Assembly (NCBI RefSeq): GCF_040717535.1
Contig: NZ_JBFEFI010000012.1
Coordinates: 1-64,000 of the forward strand
Reading direction: 5' to 3'
Length of the DNA stretch: 64,000 nucleotides
From: Thalassoglobus sp. JC818
Lineage (GTDB): Bacteria; Planctomycetota; Planctomycetia; Planctomycetales; Planctomycetaceae
Part shown: one piece after another, positions 28,729 to 38,472 of the stretch
Position numbering within the stretch: the stretch's first letter is position 1
Layout of the letters: each line of letters begins with the position of its first letter
The notes under the pieces: generated by a model
Database searches by the model: none
What the model saw: only the letters and a program-made list of their open reading frames with translations
What the model was told of the DNA's origin: nothing
Made by a program: the position numbers and the translations under genes

Positions 28729-31700
28729 GTGCCCAAACGCGAAGATATCAAAAAGATCTTGATTATCGGCTCAGGCCCGATTGTTATCGGCCAGGCATGC
28801 GAGTTTGATTACTCGGGAACGCAGGCATGTAAAGCCCTCCGCGACGAAGGCTACGAAGTTGTCCTCGTCAATTCGAATCCCGCCACCATCATGACCGATC
28901 CTCAGACGGCGGATCGGACCTACATCGAGCCCATCACCTGGCAGTATGTGGCCAAAATTCTGGAGCGTGAACGTCCAGACGCACTCCTGCCGACTCTCGG
29001 CGGACAAACAGGGTTGAACACCGCGATGGATTTGCATCGTCGCGGAATTCTTGATCAACTCGGCGTTGAGATGATCGGGGCTCGCTCGGATGTCATCGCG
29101 AAAGCTGAAGGCCGCGAATCGTTCAAAGAAGCGATGGTCAAAATTGGCCTCGATGTGCCGCGTTCCATCGTCGTTCACAACATGGAAGAAGCCCGCGCTG
29201 CTCAGCGCGAAATCGGTCTGCCGATCATTATCCGCCCAAGTTACACACTGGGTGGAAGCGGCGGCGGAATCGCATACAACAAAGAAGAGTTTGAAGAGAA
29301 AGTCCGCAACGGACTGAAGCTGTCTCCGGTCTCAGAAGTTCTGCTCGAAGAATCCGTACTCGGTTGGAAAGAGTACGAGATGGAGGTCATGCGAGATCGC
29401 GCCGACAACTGCGTGATCATTTGTGCCATCGAAAACTTCGATGCGATGGGAGTTCATACAGGCGATTCGATCACCGTCGCTCCTGCTCAAACTCTGACCG
29501 ACAAAGAATACCAGCGGATGCGCGACGCGACGTTCGCCTGCATGCGAGAGATCGGTGTCGAGACCGGTGGATCAAACGTGCAGTTTGCGATTGATCCTCG
29601 ATCCGGCCGAATGGTTGTCATCGAGATGAATCCTCGCGTGAGTCGCTCGAGTGCTTTGGCATCCAAAGCGACCGGGTTTCCGATCGCGAAAATCGCCGCA
29701 AAACTTGCGGTCGGCTACCGACTCGACGAAATCCCGAACGATATTACCCGCGAGACGTTGGCCTGTTTCGAACCAACGATTGATTACGTCGTGACGAAGT
29801 ATCCTCGCTGGACGTTCGAGAAGTTCCCCGATGCAGATCCAACTCTGACCGTTCAGATGAAATCGGTCGGTGAAACGATGGCCATTGGTCGGACCTTTAA
29901 AGAGTCGTTCCAAAAGGCGTTGCGTGGGCTTGAGATTGGCCACTTTGGGTTCGGCGGCGGGAAAAAAGATCTGTGGGGAACCGACAAACAACCAGAGATC
30001 GAAGAGATTCGCAGCAAGCTCGCAACACCGAATTCCGAACGTGTCTTTTACCTGAGATATGCCTTCAAGGCCGGGTTGTCTCTTGAAGAGATCAACCAGC
30101 TGACCGGAATTGATCCGTGGTTCCTCTTCCAGCTTCGAGATCTGATTGAGATCGAAGAAGAGATTCGCAAGGTTGGACACCTTCAAGACGTCGAAGCAGA
30201 GTTTTTGCGACGGGTCAAACAGGCTGGCTTCTCAGACCGCCAACTTGCTGACTGGTGGCTCACATCTGAGATGGACGTCCGGAACTATCGCAAGAAGCTC
30301 GGCGTCACTGCGACGTTCAAGCAGGTCGATACGTGTGCCGCTGAGTTCGAAGCGTACACACCGTATTATTACAGTAGCTACGAAATCGAAAACGAAGCTC
30401 CCGGTCCGAATCGCGATCGCAAACGCATCATGATCCTCGGTGGAGGACCAAACCGGATCGGGCAGGGGATCGAGTTCGATTACTGTTGCTGTCACGCAGC
30501 CTTCGCGATGGCGGAGCTGGACATTGAAAGCGTGATGGTCAACTCGAATCCCGAGACAGTCTCGACGGATTACGACACGTCAGATCTTCTCTTCTTCGAA
30601 CCGCTGACGACCGAAGATGTGTTGAACATCTGCGACCAACTCGATCCAGACGGCGTCATTGTCCAGTTCGGTGGTCAGACTCCGCTCAACCTGGCTCGCG
30701 GGCTGGAAGCTGCTGGAGTTCCTATCATCGGAACCAGTCCGGACAACATCGACGCAGCTGAGGATCGCGAACGCTTTCAGGAAATCCTCAACAAGCTCGG
30801 AATTCGCCAACCTCCAAATGGCACAGCAATCGATGTCGAAGGTGCACGAGCCAGCGCCCAGCGAATCGGCTACCCCGTTCTGGTTCGACCGAGTTACGTT
30901 CTCGGTGGTCGAGCGATGGAGATCTGCTACGAGGAAGAAGACCTCGTCCGCTACATGACAGAAGCTGTCGACGCCAGCCCGGATCATCCGGTCCTCATTG
31001 ACAAATTCCTGCAGGATGCGATTGAAGTCGATGTCGATGCCATTTCAGATGGTGCAACAACGCTCGTCGGCGGTGTCATGGAACACATCGAAGAAGCGGG
31101 CGTGCATAGTGGTGACTCAGCTTGTGCGTTGCCGCCCTACTCGCTTCCAGAGCATGTCATCGAAGAGATCAAGAAATCGACTTACGCACTGGCCAAAGAA
31201 CTTCAGGTTCGCGGACTGATGAACATTCAGTTCGCGATCAAGAAGACTGAAAAAGCAGAGGGGACGAAGTACGACGTCTACATTCTCGAGGTGAATCCGC
31301 GAGCTTCACGAACGTCTCCGTTTGTCTCGAAAGCGACCGGTCTTCCACTTGCCTCGATGGCTGCCAAAGTGATGGCGGGCGTTTCGCTGAAAGAGCAAGG
31401 TGTCACTGAAGAAGTGTGGCCGACACATACGTCTGTGAAGGAGAGCGTATTCCCATTCTCAAGGTTCTCCGGAGTCGACATCATTCTCGGTCCGGAAATG
31501 CGATCGACCGGGGAAGTCATGGGGATCGACGACGACTTCTCAGCTGCATTCGCGAAGAGTCAGCTCGCAGCAGGAGTTGAACTTCCGACGAGCGGAACTG
31601 TGTTCATCAGCATGGCAGGGGCTCATAAGTCAGCCATGATTGAACCGGCCAGACGACTCAAGGAACTCGGTTTCCGAATCATTGCGACGATCGGGACAGC

Positions 31701-32007
31701 AAGAGTTCTTAATGATGCAGGTGTCGAAGCAGACACCGTCAAGAAGGTTCAGGAAGGTCGACCGAATCTGCTCGACATGATGGTCAACGGAGATGTGCAG
31801 TTCATCTTCAACACACCAAGCGGCAAGGGAAGTCGGACTGAGGAAGGTCGAATTCGAGCGGCGGCGGTGACCTACGGAGTTCCTTGTGCGACGACACTTC
31901 CGGGCTGCGAAGCGATGATTAAAGCACTGGAGTATCTCGACAAGCATCCGACGCCGCGCGTGGAGTCGATCCAGGAATGGCACCTGCAATCAAATTCGAC
32001 AGACTAA
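28729..32007 (+). CDS. carB: Carbamoyl-phosphate synthase large subunit
   Basis: A 1092-residue protein close to the usual 1070-1080. It makes carbamoyl phosphate from bicarbonate, ammonia (delivered by CarA) and two ATP, for pyrimidines and arginine. The start is GTG at 28729 ([32 protein letters not shown]), with an AGAGGA ribosome site. Two ATP-grasp halves are visible: residues 1-400 with [11 protein letters not shown] and [20 protein letters not shown], and about 560-935 with [32 protein letters not shown] and [13 protein letters not shown]. The C-terminal MGS-like allosteric domain ([20 protein letters not shown]) closes the protein. No carA gene is in the window. Confidence 0.98.
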   Translation: MPKREDIKKILIIGSGPIVIGQACEFDYSGTQACKALRDEGYEVVLVNSNPATIMTDPQTADRTYIEPITWQYVAKILERERPDALLPTLGGQTGLNTAMDLHRRGILDQLGVEMIGARSDVIAKAEGRESFKEAMVKIGLDVPRSIVVHNMEEARAAQREIGLPIIIRPSYTLGGSGGGIAYNKEEFEEKVRNGLKLSPVSEVLLEESVLGWKEYEMEVMRDRADNCVIICAIENFDAMGVHTGDSITVAPAQTLTDKEYQRMRDATFACMREIGVETGGSNVQFAIDPRSGRMVVIEMNPRVSRSSALASKATGFPIAKIAAKLAVGYRLDEIPNDITRETLACFEPTIDYVVTKYPRWTFEKFPDADPTLTVQMKSVGETMAIGRTFKESFQKALRGLEIGHFGFGGGKKDLWGTDKQPEIEEIRSKLATPNSERVFYLRYAFKAGLSLEEINQLTGIDPWFLFQLRDLIEIEEEIRKVGHLQDVEAEFLRRVKQAGFSDRQLADWWLTSEMDVRNYRKKLGVTATFKQVDTCAAEFEAYTPYYYSSYEIENEAPGPNRDRKRIMILGGGPNRIGQGIEFDYCCCHAAFAMAELDIESVMVNSNPETVSTDYDTSDLLFFEPLTTEDVLNICDQLDPDGVIVQFGGQTPLNLARGLEAAGVPIIGTSPDNIDAAEDRERFQEILNKLGIRQPPNGTAIDVEGARASAQRIGYPVLVRPSYVLGGRAMEICYEEEDLVRYMTEAVDASPDHPVLIDKFLQDAIEVDVDAISDGATTLVGGVMEHIEEAGVHSGDSACALPPYSLPEHVIEEIKKSTYALAKELQVRGLMNIQFAIKKTEKAEGTKYDVYILEVNPRASRTSPFVSKATGLPLASMAAKVMAGVSLKEQGVTEEVWPTHTSVKESVFPFSRFSGVDIILGPEMRSTGEVMGIDDDFSAAFAKSQLAAGVELPTSGTVFISMAGAHKSAMIEPARRLKELGFRIIATIGTARVLNDAGVEADTVKKVQEGRPNLLDMMVNGDVQFIFNTPSGKGSRTEEGRIRAAAVTYGVPCATTLPGCEAMIKALEYLDKHPTPRVESIQEWHLQSNSTD

Positions 32008-32385
32008 CTTCGTCAACGGGAGAATCGGCTTTCATCTGCCAGAAGAGTGTTGTTCGACAATCCCGAAAGTCTGCTTGAGCAAAGAAGCTTCCGAAGTGAA
32101 GGCGGGAACCGTCATGTCCAGTGATTCGTTCCCGTCGAACGCTGCTTGAGTGATTCACGAACGACGCAAGTGCGGCACGATGACACAATGCCCATTGCGC
32201 TCAACGCAGAAGATTCTTCGTGCCATTCTACTCGACATTTGAGCAGGTGTTGTTTGCGATGCTGAAGCGACGAGGTCGCATCTCAGAATGCGCAGATCCC
32301 GAATGAGAGCATTCGCTGCAAGCGCAACCCGATCGACACGAGACGTGGTAAGCGTTCGAGATCCGGAGCTGTGAAGATCGTCTTC
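32008..32385. other. Intergenic region after carB
   Basis: About 380 bases with no supported gene and no strong terminator that I can see. The next supported gene is the small minus-strand one at 32386. Confidence 0.5.
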
Positions 32386-32595
32386 CTACACAATGCAGGT
32401 CGAAATCAATTCACCTTCCTGGATGATGATGGTCTCATCCGAATTCCGAATTTGAGTCGCGCAATCCATGATTGTCGACATCTGCCCAACAGTCCTCTGT
32501 GCATCTTCCAGGGCAACGTTTTCCACAATGGGAAACCAGTCCCCGTTCGTGAACAGAAAGACTGAGAACTCGCCTCCGTGTGCGGCCGAATCCAT
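32386..32595 (-). CDS. Small hypothetical protein
   Basis: A 69-residue protein, ATG at 32595 (MDSAAHGGEFSVFLFTNGDWFP), with an alternative TTG start at 32625. The pattern GEFSVFLFTNGDWFPIVENVALEDAQRTV followed by SDETIIIQEGE resembles a family of short planctomycete hypotheticals in which a beta-hairpin, a helix with a conserved Ala-x-x-Ala-type stretch and a final strand are typical. No enzymatic motif. The assignment to coding rests on protein-like character only. Confidence 0.5.
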   Translation of the reverse strand: MDSAAHGGEFSVFLFTNGDWFPIVENVALEDAQRTVGQMSTIMDCATQIRNSDETIIIQEGELISTCIV

Positions 32596-33090
32596 CCCGG
32601 TTCGGCCGGTAGTTCGCTGATTCAACTTCTCGCTCCAAGAAGAGTTTCAATGAGAGAGGTACGCTACGGGGAAACTATGTCCATTAGTCAAACCACGTCA
32701 CTCTCAAAATGAGAGAGTAGTGATAGCAAGAATTGACTGTTTTGGATGCGTTAAAACCCCACTTTTTTCGCTAACTTAGAGAAAATTGAGTGAAGACATC
32801 TCTCCAGAAAGTGACCCGCCTCAGAGATGCCTATCTGGACACTAGGTCGCGATTGTGACAGTGGTCGGGATTTTTCGAGAATTTTCGAAATCTCACACGG
32901 TCATCGAGTCTCAATTGATGCGATTTGGCCACGTTTACAGCGGAATGTCGCCAGTTCGAAACAGAGATTGCGCCTACTGCGAGTGTTAGAAACTGCCGTG
33001 AGCATGAGCGCACCGAAATTCTTCCGTTAAGAATTTCCGGTGGAGAAAATCGAGCGACAGGCTCACCGATCAAGCAAGTCGGCTCGGGAT
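32596..33090. other. Intergenic stretch, no gene seen
   Basis: About 500 bases between the small minus-strand gene and the end of the sialidase-like gene. Frames here are short and look random; an A/T-rich patch (CCACTTTTTTCGC, about 32759-32771) is not preceded by a stable hairpin that I can identify. Confidence 0.5.
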
Positions 33091-34254
33091 TTATTCGACC
33101 AGGTTGTCCAGTTCATCGAGCTTGAACCGCACGGAGACGATGTACGGTTCTTCGCCAGCAGTCCAGTGGCCGTATGTAGTCGCCACGAAAGTCCCATCGG
33201 GAAGGATTTCGACACCGGGATAAGCACAGTCAGCCCCGTGTGTGTTGTCCATGAGACGCACCCGATAATCTCCCTCACCGCCGGAGCGAAGTTGCTCGTA
33301 CGAGCCAACCCAAGCCACCCAATCTCCTCGAGTCGGGCTCTCGTGAGCCATGTCGCGGAATGAAATCACCAGCCGCCCATCGGGAGAATACTTCGCTGTA
33401 TGGCGATCTCCAGTCAATGAAGCAGGGAGTTCAACCGAACTCGACCATGTCTCGCCAGCATCGGAGCTGAAGATGATGTGCGAATTTCGAGTTCGGCTGT
33501 TCTCACGCAGAAGCAAGGCAAGTTCGCTCCCATCGGGAGAGAAGACAGCCCCCGGTTCACACAAATGTAAATCAGATCGTGCGAGGATCGCTTCGGGGCT
33601 CTCCCAGGTTAAACCGCCATCAGTCGATAGCGTTTGGTAAAGCGTAAAGATTCTGGGATTTTCAGCTTGGCCAGATTCTTGAAAGAAGCGGCCGTCGTCG
33701 TGGAAAAATGCACGATAAGCTCCGGGCTTTCCAGTCGGAACGAGTGAACTCATGACGACAATTCCGCCCCAGTCCCCGGCAGTTTTCAGCGGTGTCCATG
33801 AACTCCCATCATCTTCGCTGACTGCAATGCGGGCGGGGTAGAGTCCGGACCAGAGAATGAGTCGACGCGTTCCGTCGGAGGAAATGACTCGATGCAAAGT
33901 CGGAGTTTCCTTGCTGGTCGACCAGTTTTCCGGAGTCGGCAAGCGGTCACTCCAGGTTAGACCTCCATCGTTGCTGCGCTTGTAAACAATCGGACCGCGC
34001 CCGTGGCCCTTGGGGTAGACGCAAAGAATTGTCTCACCGTCCTCCAAAAGCAGCGTCGTAGGATGTCCCAGGTATTGCCCAGCTTCTCGGTCGACGATCA
34101 CCTGTCGCGAAACGTCCGAAGCAAGGTCGATCAACGGAATCGAGATCTTCCGAGACTTCGGGGGAGCGTTCGAGGATTGCTCTTCATCTTGTGCGAACAA
34201 TGTGGAGTGAGATGAGAGAAGGACGAATAGCGCGCATTGAGTGAAGATTCGCAT
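33091..34254 (-). CDS. Secreted sialidase-like (BNR repeat) protein
   Basis: A 387-residue exported protein. The ATG at 34254 (MRIFTQCALFVLLSSHSTLFAQ) begins a signal peptide; the upstream frame to 34302 is ignored. The six-bladed propeller shows Asp-box repeats: SNDGGLTWSD, SEDDGSSWTP, STDGGLTWES and SSDAGETWSS. Family members are exo-sialidases or unknown glycan hydrolases. The typical sialidase Arg triad cannot be placed with confidence, so substrate is open. It stands alone with no sugar transport or catabolic gene next to it. Confidence 0.82.
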   Translation of the reverse strand: MRIFTQCALFVLLSSHSTLFAQDEEQSSNAPPKSRKISIPLIDLASDVSRQVIVDREAGQYLGHPTTLLLEDGETILCVYPKGHGRGPIVYKRSNDGGLTWSDRLPTPENWSTSKETPTLHRVISSDGTRRLILWSGLYPARIAVSEDDGSSWTPLKTAGDWGGIVVMSSLVPTGKPGAYRAFFHDDGRFFQESGQAENPRIFTLYQTLSTDGGLTWESPEAILARSDLHLCEPGAVFSPDGSELALLLRENSRTRNSHIIFSSDAGETWSSSVELPASLTGDRHTAKYSPDGRLVISFRDMAHESPTRGDWVAWVGSYEQLRSGGEGDYRVRLMDNTHGADCAYPGVEILPDGTFVATTYGHWTAGEEPYIVSVRFKLDELDNLVE

Positions 34255-34604
34255 GAAGAAAACTCTGCAGGCTGGGAACGGAATGGAAACGATCGCGGCC
34301 ATCCAGTCCGTTCTTGAGGCGGGAACTTAAGTCATGATGAAAGAGAAAGCAGTCGCGAAGCAAGCCCGCGGCCTTTTTTCATCGCTGAATCAACTTGAAT
34401 TCAGCTCCGAATTCGGTCCATCGAGGCACCGGTTGGAGTCGACTCATTGACCTCGCTTCAATTTTTGGTGCGAGTTATTCTAGGACTTCAGCGGGATGGC
34501 TTCTCTCGTCAACCCAGTGAGTTCGGTTTCGCGTGAGCGAGACGGAATGACTGAGCAAATCACTTCCTCGACCGGGATGTTGATGTCGATTCAGGACGGA
34601 TTCG
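34255..34604. other. Intergenic region between divergent genes
   Basis: About 350 bases between the sialidase-like gene (minus) and the transporter (plus). It must hold both promoters. A GC-rich patch followed by TTTTTT occurs near 34361-34379 (CCCGCGGCCTTTTTT), but I cannot assign it to a gene. No clear sigma-70 boxes with proper spacing were found. Confidence 0.5.
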
Positions 34605-35981
34605 ATGAACACGACAGTGACTGCAATTGAAACTCCAACAGGCAGCAGCCCGGCAGAAGTGTCCGAGTCGACACATTCCGTCCGCGGGTTTGTGTCGCTG
34701 TTGATCACTCAGTTTCTCGGAGCTGCCAACGACAACGTTTTGAAGGGAGTCTTGATCTACATGGTGATCGACGGCGCCTGGAAAGGACAACTCGGCTCCG
34801 GGGGGCAGGGAATTGTCAGTGCTTGTTTGTCGATCCCGTTCTTGCTTCTCTCCGGGATGGCGGGACAGTTTGCCGATCGGCACAGCAAGAGGTTTGTCAG
34901 CATACTGGTGAAGGTGGTCGAGATTCCAATCGCGATCGTTGCGATGATCGGTTTCTGGACCGGAAACCTTTGGGTGACATTGTTGAGTCTGATTGCTCTG
35001 GCGTGTCAAAGCGCTTTCTTTGGACCTGCAAAGTACGGAATGATTCCCGAACTCGTCCCGGTGAGTCGCATCAGCCGCGCGAATGGCCTGATCGGAATGA
35101 TGTCGAATGTAGCTGTAATTGTGGGAACTCTGTCCGCCGGAGTGATTGCCGATTACTACAGCCCACTTCCACGAGAGGGCGTTCCGACACCGCCTGCGAT
35201 GCTCTGGTTGCCCGGTATTGTGTTAGTTGTCGTCGCGGTCTTAGGCTTGATGGCAATCAGTTTTATGACTCCTCTCGCTCCGGGAAGGAAGTCGATTCAA
35301 TACAGTTGGAATCCATCAACGGGATACATGTGGGCCATCAAAGAGATGGCCAAAGGGCCGCTGCTGCTGATCGCGATTGCGTCCGGTTACTTCTATTTTC
35401 TGGCTGGTTTGGCTCTGCTGATTATCCCCGAATACACAGTCGTTTTGCAGCGATACGAAGTTTCTCGCTCTGAAGTGAGCGTGCTTCTCGGAATTCTCGG
35501 CCTCGCAATCGGGATCGGAAGCGCCGTCGCGGGATATGTTTCTGGCTCGAAGATTCGTCCGGTTTTGATTCCCATTGGCGGCGTGGCATTGGCAGTCTTG
35601 TTCTTTCTGTTGGGGACCATTCCTCCGACGCTGCCAGACAAAGCTCCGACGATCCGAATACTATTCAGTTCGCACGCAGGTTTGATTCTCGGAGCAGGGA
35701 TTGCCGCAGGGTTTTATCTGATTCCGTTGCAGGCTCTGCTTCAACGTCTTTCGACAACACATGAACGCGGCCGTGTTCTTGGAGCATCGAGCGGGATTTC
35801 GTTCGGGTTTCTCACCGTGGCAGCGCTCTTGTATCCCATCCTCCGACCGCTCTTCACGAACGCATCCGGTGAACATCCAGAGAAGATTTTCCTTCTCTGT
35901 TCCGGGTTCATGGTGGCAGGATTGATCGGCTTCGGGATCGTCCTGAAACGCTCGAAGCTGACACTCAAAGACGTTTCCTGA
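34605..35981 (+). CDS. MFS transporter, LplT-like
   Basis: A 458-residue protein with about 12 membrane spans. Motifs GAANDNVLKG, GQFADRHSKR (the MFS loop 2-3 signature) and SAFFGPAKYGMIPELVP are characteristic of the lysophospholipid transporter LplT and related members, which flip lysophospholipids across the inner membrane. A long soluble N-terminus (about 25 residues) precedes the first span. LplT is often next to or fused with the acyltransferase Aas; none is here, so the lysophospholipid role is an inference from the motifs. Confidence 0.85.
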   Translation: MNTTVTAIETPTGSSPAEVSESTHSVRGFVSLLITQFLGAANDNVLKGVLIYMVIDGAWKGQLGSGGQGIVSACLSIPFLLLSGMAGQFADRHSKRFVSILVKVVEIPIAIVAMIGFWTGNLWVTLLSLIALACQSAFFGPAKYGMIPELVPVSRISRANGLIGMMSNVAVIVGTLSAGVIADYYSPLPREGVPTPPAMLWLPGIVLVVVAVLGLMAISFMTPLAPGRKSIQYSWNPSTGYMWAIKEMAKGPLLLIAIASGYFYFLAGLALLIIPEYTVVLQRYEVSRSEVSVLLGILGLAIGIGSAVAGYVSGSKIRPVLIPIGGVALAVLFFLLGTIPPTLPDKAPTIRILFSSHAGLILGAGIAAGFYLIPLQALLQRLSTTHERGRVLGASSGISFGFLTVAALLYPILRPLFTNASGEHPEKIFLLCSGFMVAGLIGFGIVLKRSKLTLKDVS

Positions 35982-36236
35982 TGTTCGTTCTCGGTTCTTG
36001 GGTTCTCTTCAACTCCTTTCTTTCTGCGATCGTTGTGTTTGCTTCTGAGATCAATTGAAGTGATTCGCCTTGATCACGCTCAGGAGGTTCACGATTGGTT
36101 GCACCTTGCGAAGCAGCCATCGGCGCTTGACAAGTTGGATCGTGGAAAGCATGGTGTTTGACTGTGTTAATGGGAGTTCCTCAATTCGTCTGGATTCCGG
36201 GCGGATGATTGGCAACGAGTCAAATGCAGGTAGACA

Positions 36237-36962
36237 ATGCATTCATTCAACTTCGCAATCGTTACAGCATGGGCCTTGGGGCTCACTTCGATTATGTTTG
36301 GATCGACTCTGATTGCCGACGACCTCTTTGAAGAACTCGACCAGTACGTGGAACAGCGTCTCACTGAGTTCGATCAAATTCCGATCGAGCGTCAAACGCA
36401 ATTGAACAAGCTGACGAGCTATATTCGCGCACGTCAGGCGTCTGATCTGCCCGTGAAGATGACATTCATTTGCACACACAACTCCCGGCGCAGCCATATG
36501 TGTCAGCTCTGGTCGGCAGTTGCGGCTCACTATTTCGACGTGGAGAGCTATCAATCATTTTCAGGCGGAACAGAAGCCACCGCCTTCAACCCGCGAGCTG
36601 TCGCTGCACTGAATCGAACAGGAATGAATATCGAACTGAATCAACCCGGTTCAAACCCTGTCTATGTCGTTCGATTCTCGAAAGCCAGCCCGGTTCAATC
36701 TTGCTTTTCGAAAATCTACGACAGTCCGCCGAATCCATCCTCTGAGTTTTGTGCTGTCATGACGTGTTCGAGTGCTGACAAGAGTTGCCCGGAAGTTCAA
36801 GGAGCGCAGCTGCGCGTGGCGATTCCTTACGAGGATCCCAAAATTGCCGACGGAACGCCGGAAGAATCACAGGCGTATGACAACCGCTCAGCTCAAATCG
36901 CTCGTGAGATGCTGTATGTCTTCGCCCAATTGAAGAACGACAATTCCAACGTCGGCAAATAG
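36237..36962 (+). CDS. Exported LMW-phosphatase/arsenate-reductase-like protein
   Basis: A 241-residue protein. An N-terminal hydrophobic segment (FAIVTAWALGLTSIMFGSTLIA) predicts a signal peptide. The low-molecular-weight phosphatase P-loop reads ICTHNSRRSHMCQ (CX5R), near residue 79, like the CTxNSxRS motif of thioredoxin-type ArsC. Further cysteines occur at SCFSK, EFCAVMTC and KSCPEV. The helix LDQYVEQRLTEFDQIPIERQTQL precedes the domain. It may be a periplasmic protein phosphatase or an arsenate reductase homologue; the export signal makes classical cytoplasmic arsenate reduction less likely. No ars genes are nearby. Confidence 0.75.
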   Translation: MHSFNFAIVTAWALGLTSIMFGSTLIADDLFEELDQYVEQRLTEFDQIPIERQTQLNKLTSYIRARQASDLPVKMTFICTHNSRRSHMCQLWSAVAAHYFDVESYQSFSGGTEATAFNPRAVAALNRTGMNIELNQPGSNPVYVVRFSKASPVQSCFSKIYDSPPNPSSEFCAVMTCSSADKSCPEVQGAQLRVAIPYEDPKIADGTPEESQAYDNRSAQIAREMLYVFAQLKNDNSNVGK

Positions 36963-37013
36963 AACCCCGAGTCTCTCAGAGCGATGTGAGAGTCTGCCCA
37001 GAATTGTGGTTTA

Positions 37014-38336
37014 CTATGGCAGGTCGAAGATGAATGAAGCTTGCAGCCGATGAGCAGCGGCGGAATCTTCGTCAACGTTTGTGCGGACGCCGTACAGATA
37101 CTCAACGCCTGTCGTTACTCTCTCAAGCGGTGTCCAAAGTAGATTCACAGCGAGGTAAGTTGTCTTCTGCACATCTGACGGTGGTTGCAGGGGAGCGTTA
37201 TCGAGGGTGTTTTCTGCGTAGGTGAAGTTGGAGCTCAGCTCCTCATTCCAATCGTGGGTGATGCCGACCATCCAGCCAAACATTCCAACTGGTTCAACGC
37301 TCGTCAACGAATCAGGAGCTGCATCGGGAAGCGAGCGAAAACTTCCGATTCCCTTTCCGAAGACGATCTGGCTGTAAATCTTCGAACTGGTTCCGACTGT
37401 CTTCACCGCGCTGAAGTTGAATCCCCAGCCAAATCCCGTCGTCACGTCATCGTGAGGCATTTGAAATCCTCCGATGCGCAGGACATTCGCTGCCTGGAAT
37501 TGTCCCCAATCAGGGCTGTAGCGGATACGCGAGACGAAGTCCGGCGCGACAGTTCGAACGTTCCCGACGACTCCTGGCGGAAGTTCGTAAATGAACGAAG
37601 GATCTTCGACCGCGACGGCTGCCGTCACGTCTTCTGAGAAGCCGGGCAGACCAGTTGTCCAGCGCGCGAGCGCCTGGCGTCGATTGACGCTCGAGACTGA
37701 GCCTTCGAAATCGAGAGTCGAAGGAAAGGCGCTGACATCTGTGAACGTCGTCCAGGTTTTCCCGACGAGCAGCGGTCCAACTTCCCCGTAAGCGTGTCGC
37801 AGTCGAAACGTCGAACCGTCTCCAAAGAAGTCGCCTTCGACGTAGATCTGGATCAATCGTTCGTTCGATGCCCAGCGAGTATCGAAGCTCATCCGCGTTT
37901 GACGCGCATGGAATCGAGTATTCGTCCGGGGAGGGGCTCCGACCGGAATACTCGTCGTGATGAAGGAGTCCATCGAGTCGATTGGAGAGAAGTCGTAGAT
38001 GAAGTCCGCTTTGACATAGCCACCAATCTTCATGGCGACGTTGTCTCCGACAACAATTAGCCCGCCCTCAAAGTCCGGAGCTGAATAGAGGTCGGTTCCA
38101 ATCCCGAAGGAAGTGTCATTCGTGTTGAAGCGTCCTTGAAAACGTCTGAGGTTTTCAAACGGAGGCGATGCAACAATCGACGACGATGGTTCGGCAAAGA
38201 CTTCATCAACTTGAACAGGAACTTGAGGGAGTTCCGGCAGCAAGAAGTTGCTGTCAGGTGGAGGCTCCTGCCCAGAGAGGTTCTGGGCGAACACAACGAT
38301 GAGCAAGCCGATGACCAGCGCGAATGACTTTGACAT
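37014..38336 (-). CDS. DcaP-type outer-membrane porin
   Basis: A 440-residue protein. The ATG at 38336 (MSKSFALVIGLLIVVFAQNLSGQ) begins a signal peptide; the upstream frame is ignored. The pattern is that of DcaP-like trimeric porins: a helical or linker N-terminus, then alternating strands such as VAMKIGGYVKADFIYDF, FHARQTRMSFDTRW, IQIYVEGDFFGDGSTFRLRHAYGEV and LLVGKTWTTFTD. The chain ends in a terminal strand HRLQASFIFDLP. A C-terminal aromatic residue is absent (Pro last), slightly unusual. It probably lets small anionic or organic solutes across the outer membrane. Confidence 0.85.
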   Translation of the reverse strand: MSKSFALVIGLLIVVFAQNLSGQEPPPDSNFLLPELPQVPVQVDEVFAEPSSSIVASPPFENLRRFQGRFNTNDTSFGIGTDLYSAPDFEGGLIVVGDNVAMKIGGYVKADFIYDFSPIDSMDSFITTSIPVGAPPRTNTRFHARQTRMSFDTRWASNERLIQIYVEGDFFGDGSTFRLRHAYGEVGPLLVGKTWTTFTDVSAFPSTLDFEGSVSSVNRRQALARWTTGLPGFSEDVTAAVAVEDPSFIYELPPGVVGNVRTVAPDFVSRIRYSPDWGQFQAANVLRIGGFQMPHDDVTTGFGWGFNFSAVKTVGTSSKIYSQIVFGKGIGSFRSLPDAAPDSLTSVEPVGMFGWMVGITHDWNEELSSNFTYAENTLDNAPLQPPSDVQKTTYLAVNLLWTPLERVTTGVEYLYGVRTNVDEDSAAAHRLQASFIFDLP

Positions 38337-38472
38337 TGTGCGTGCTTTGATCACCTTGGGACCTGCCAGTCGAGCAAAACTGGACACCTCTGAAAACGGC
38401 GACTCCATCAGATTGTTTTATGAGTGAATGATCAACTTCGCTGTGTGTTTCAGGCGGAATACATCAGCAGAG

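Noticed and set aside
29572-30186. 204-residue minus-strand frame inside carB
   Set aside because: carB is certain; the frame is a codon-bias shadow.
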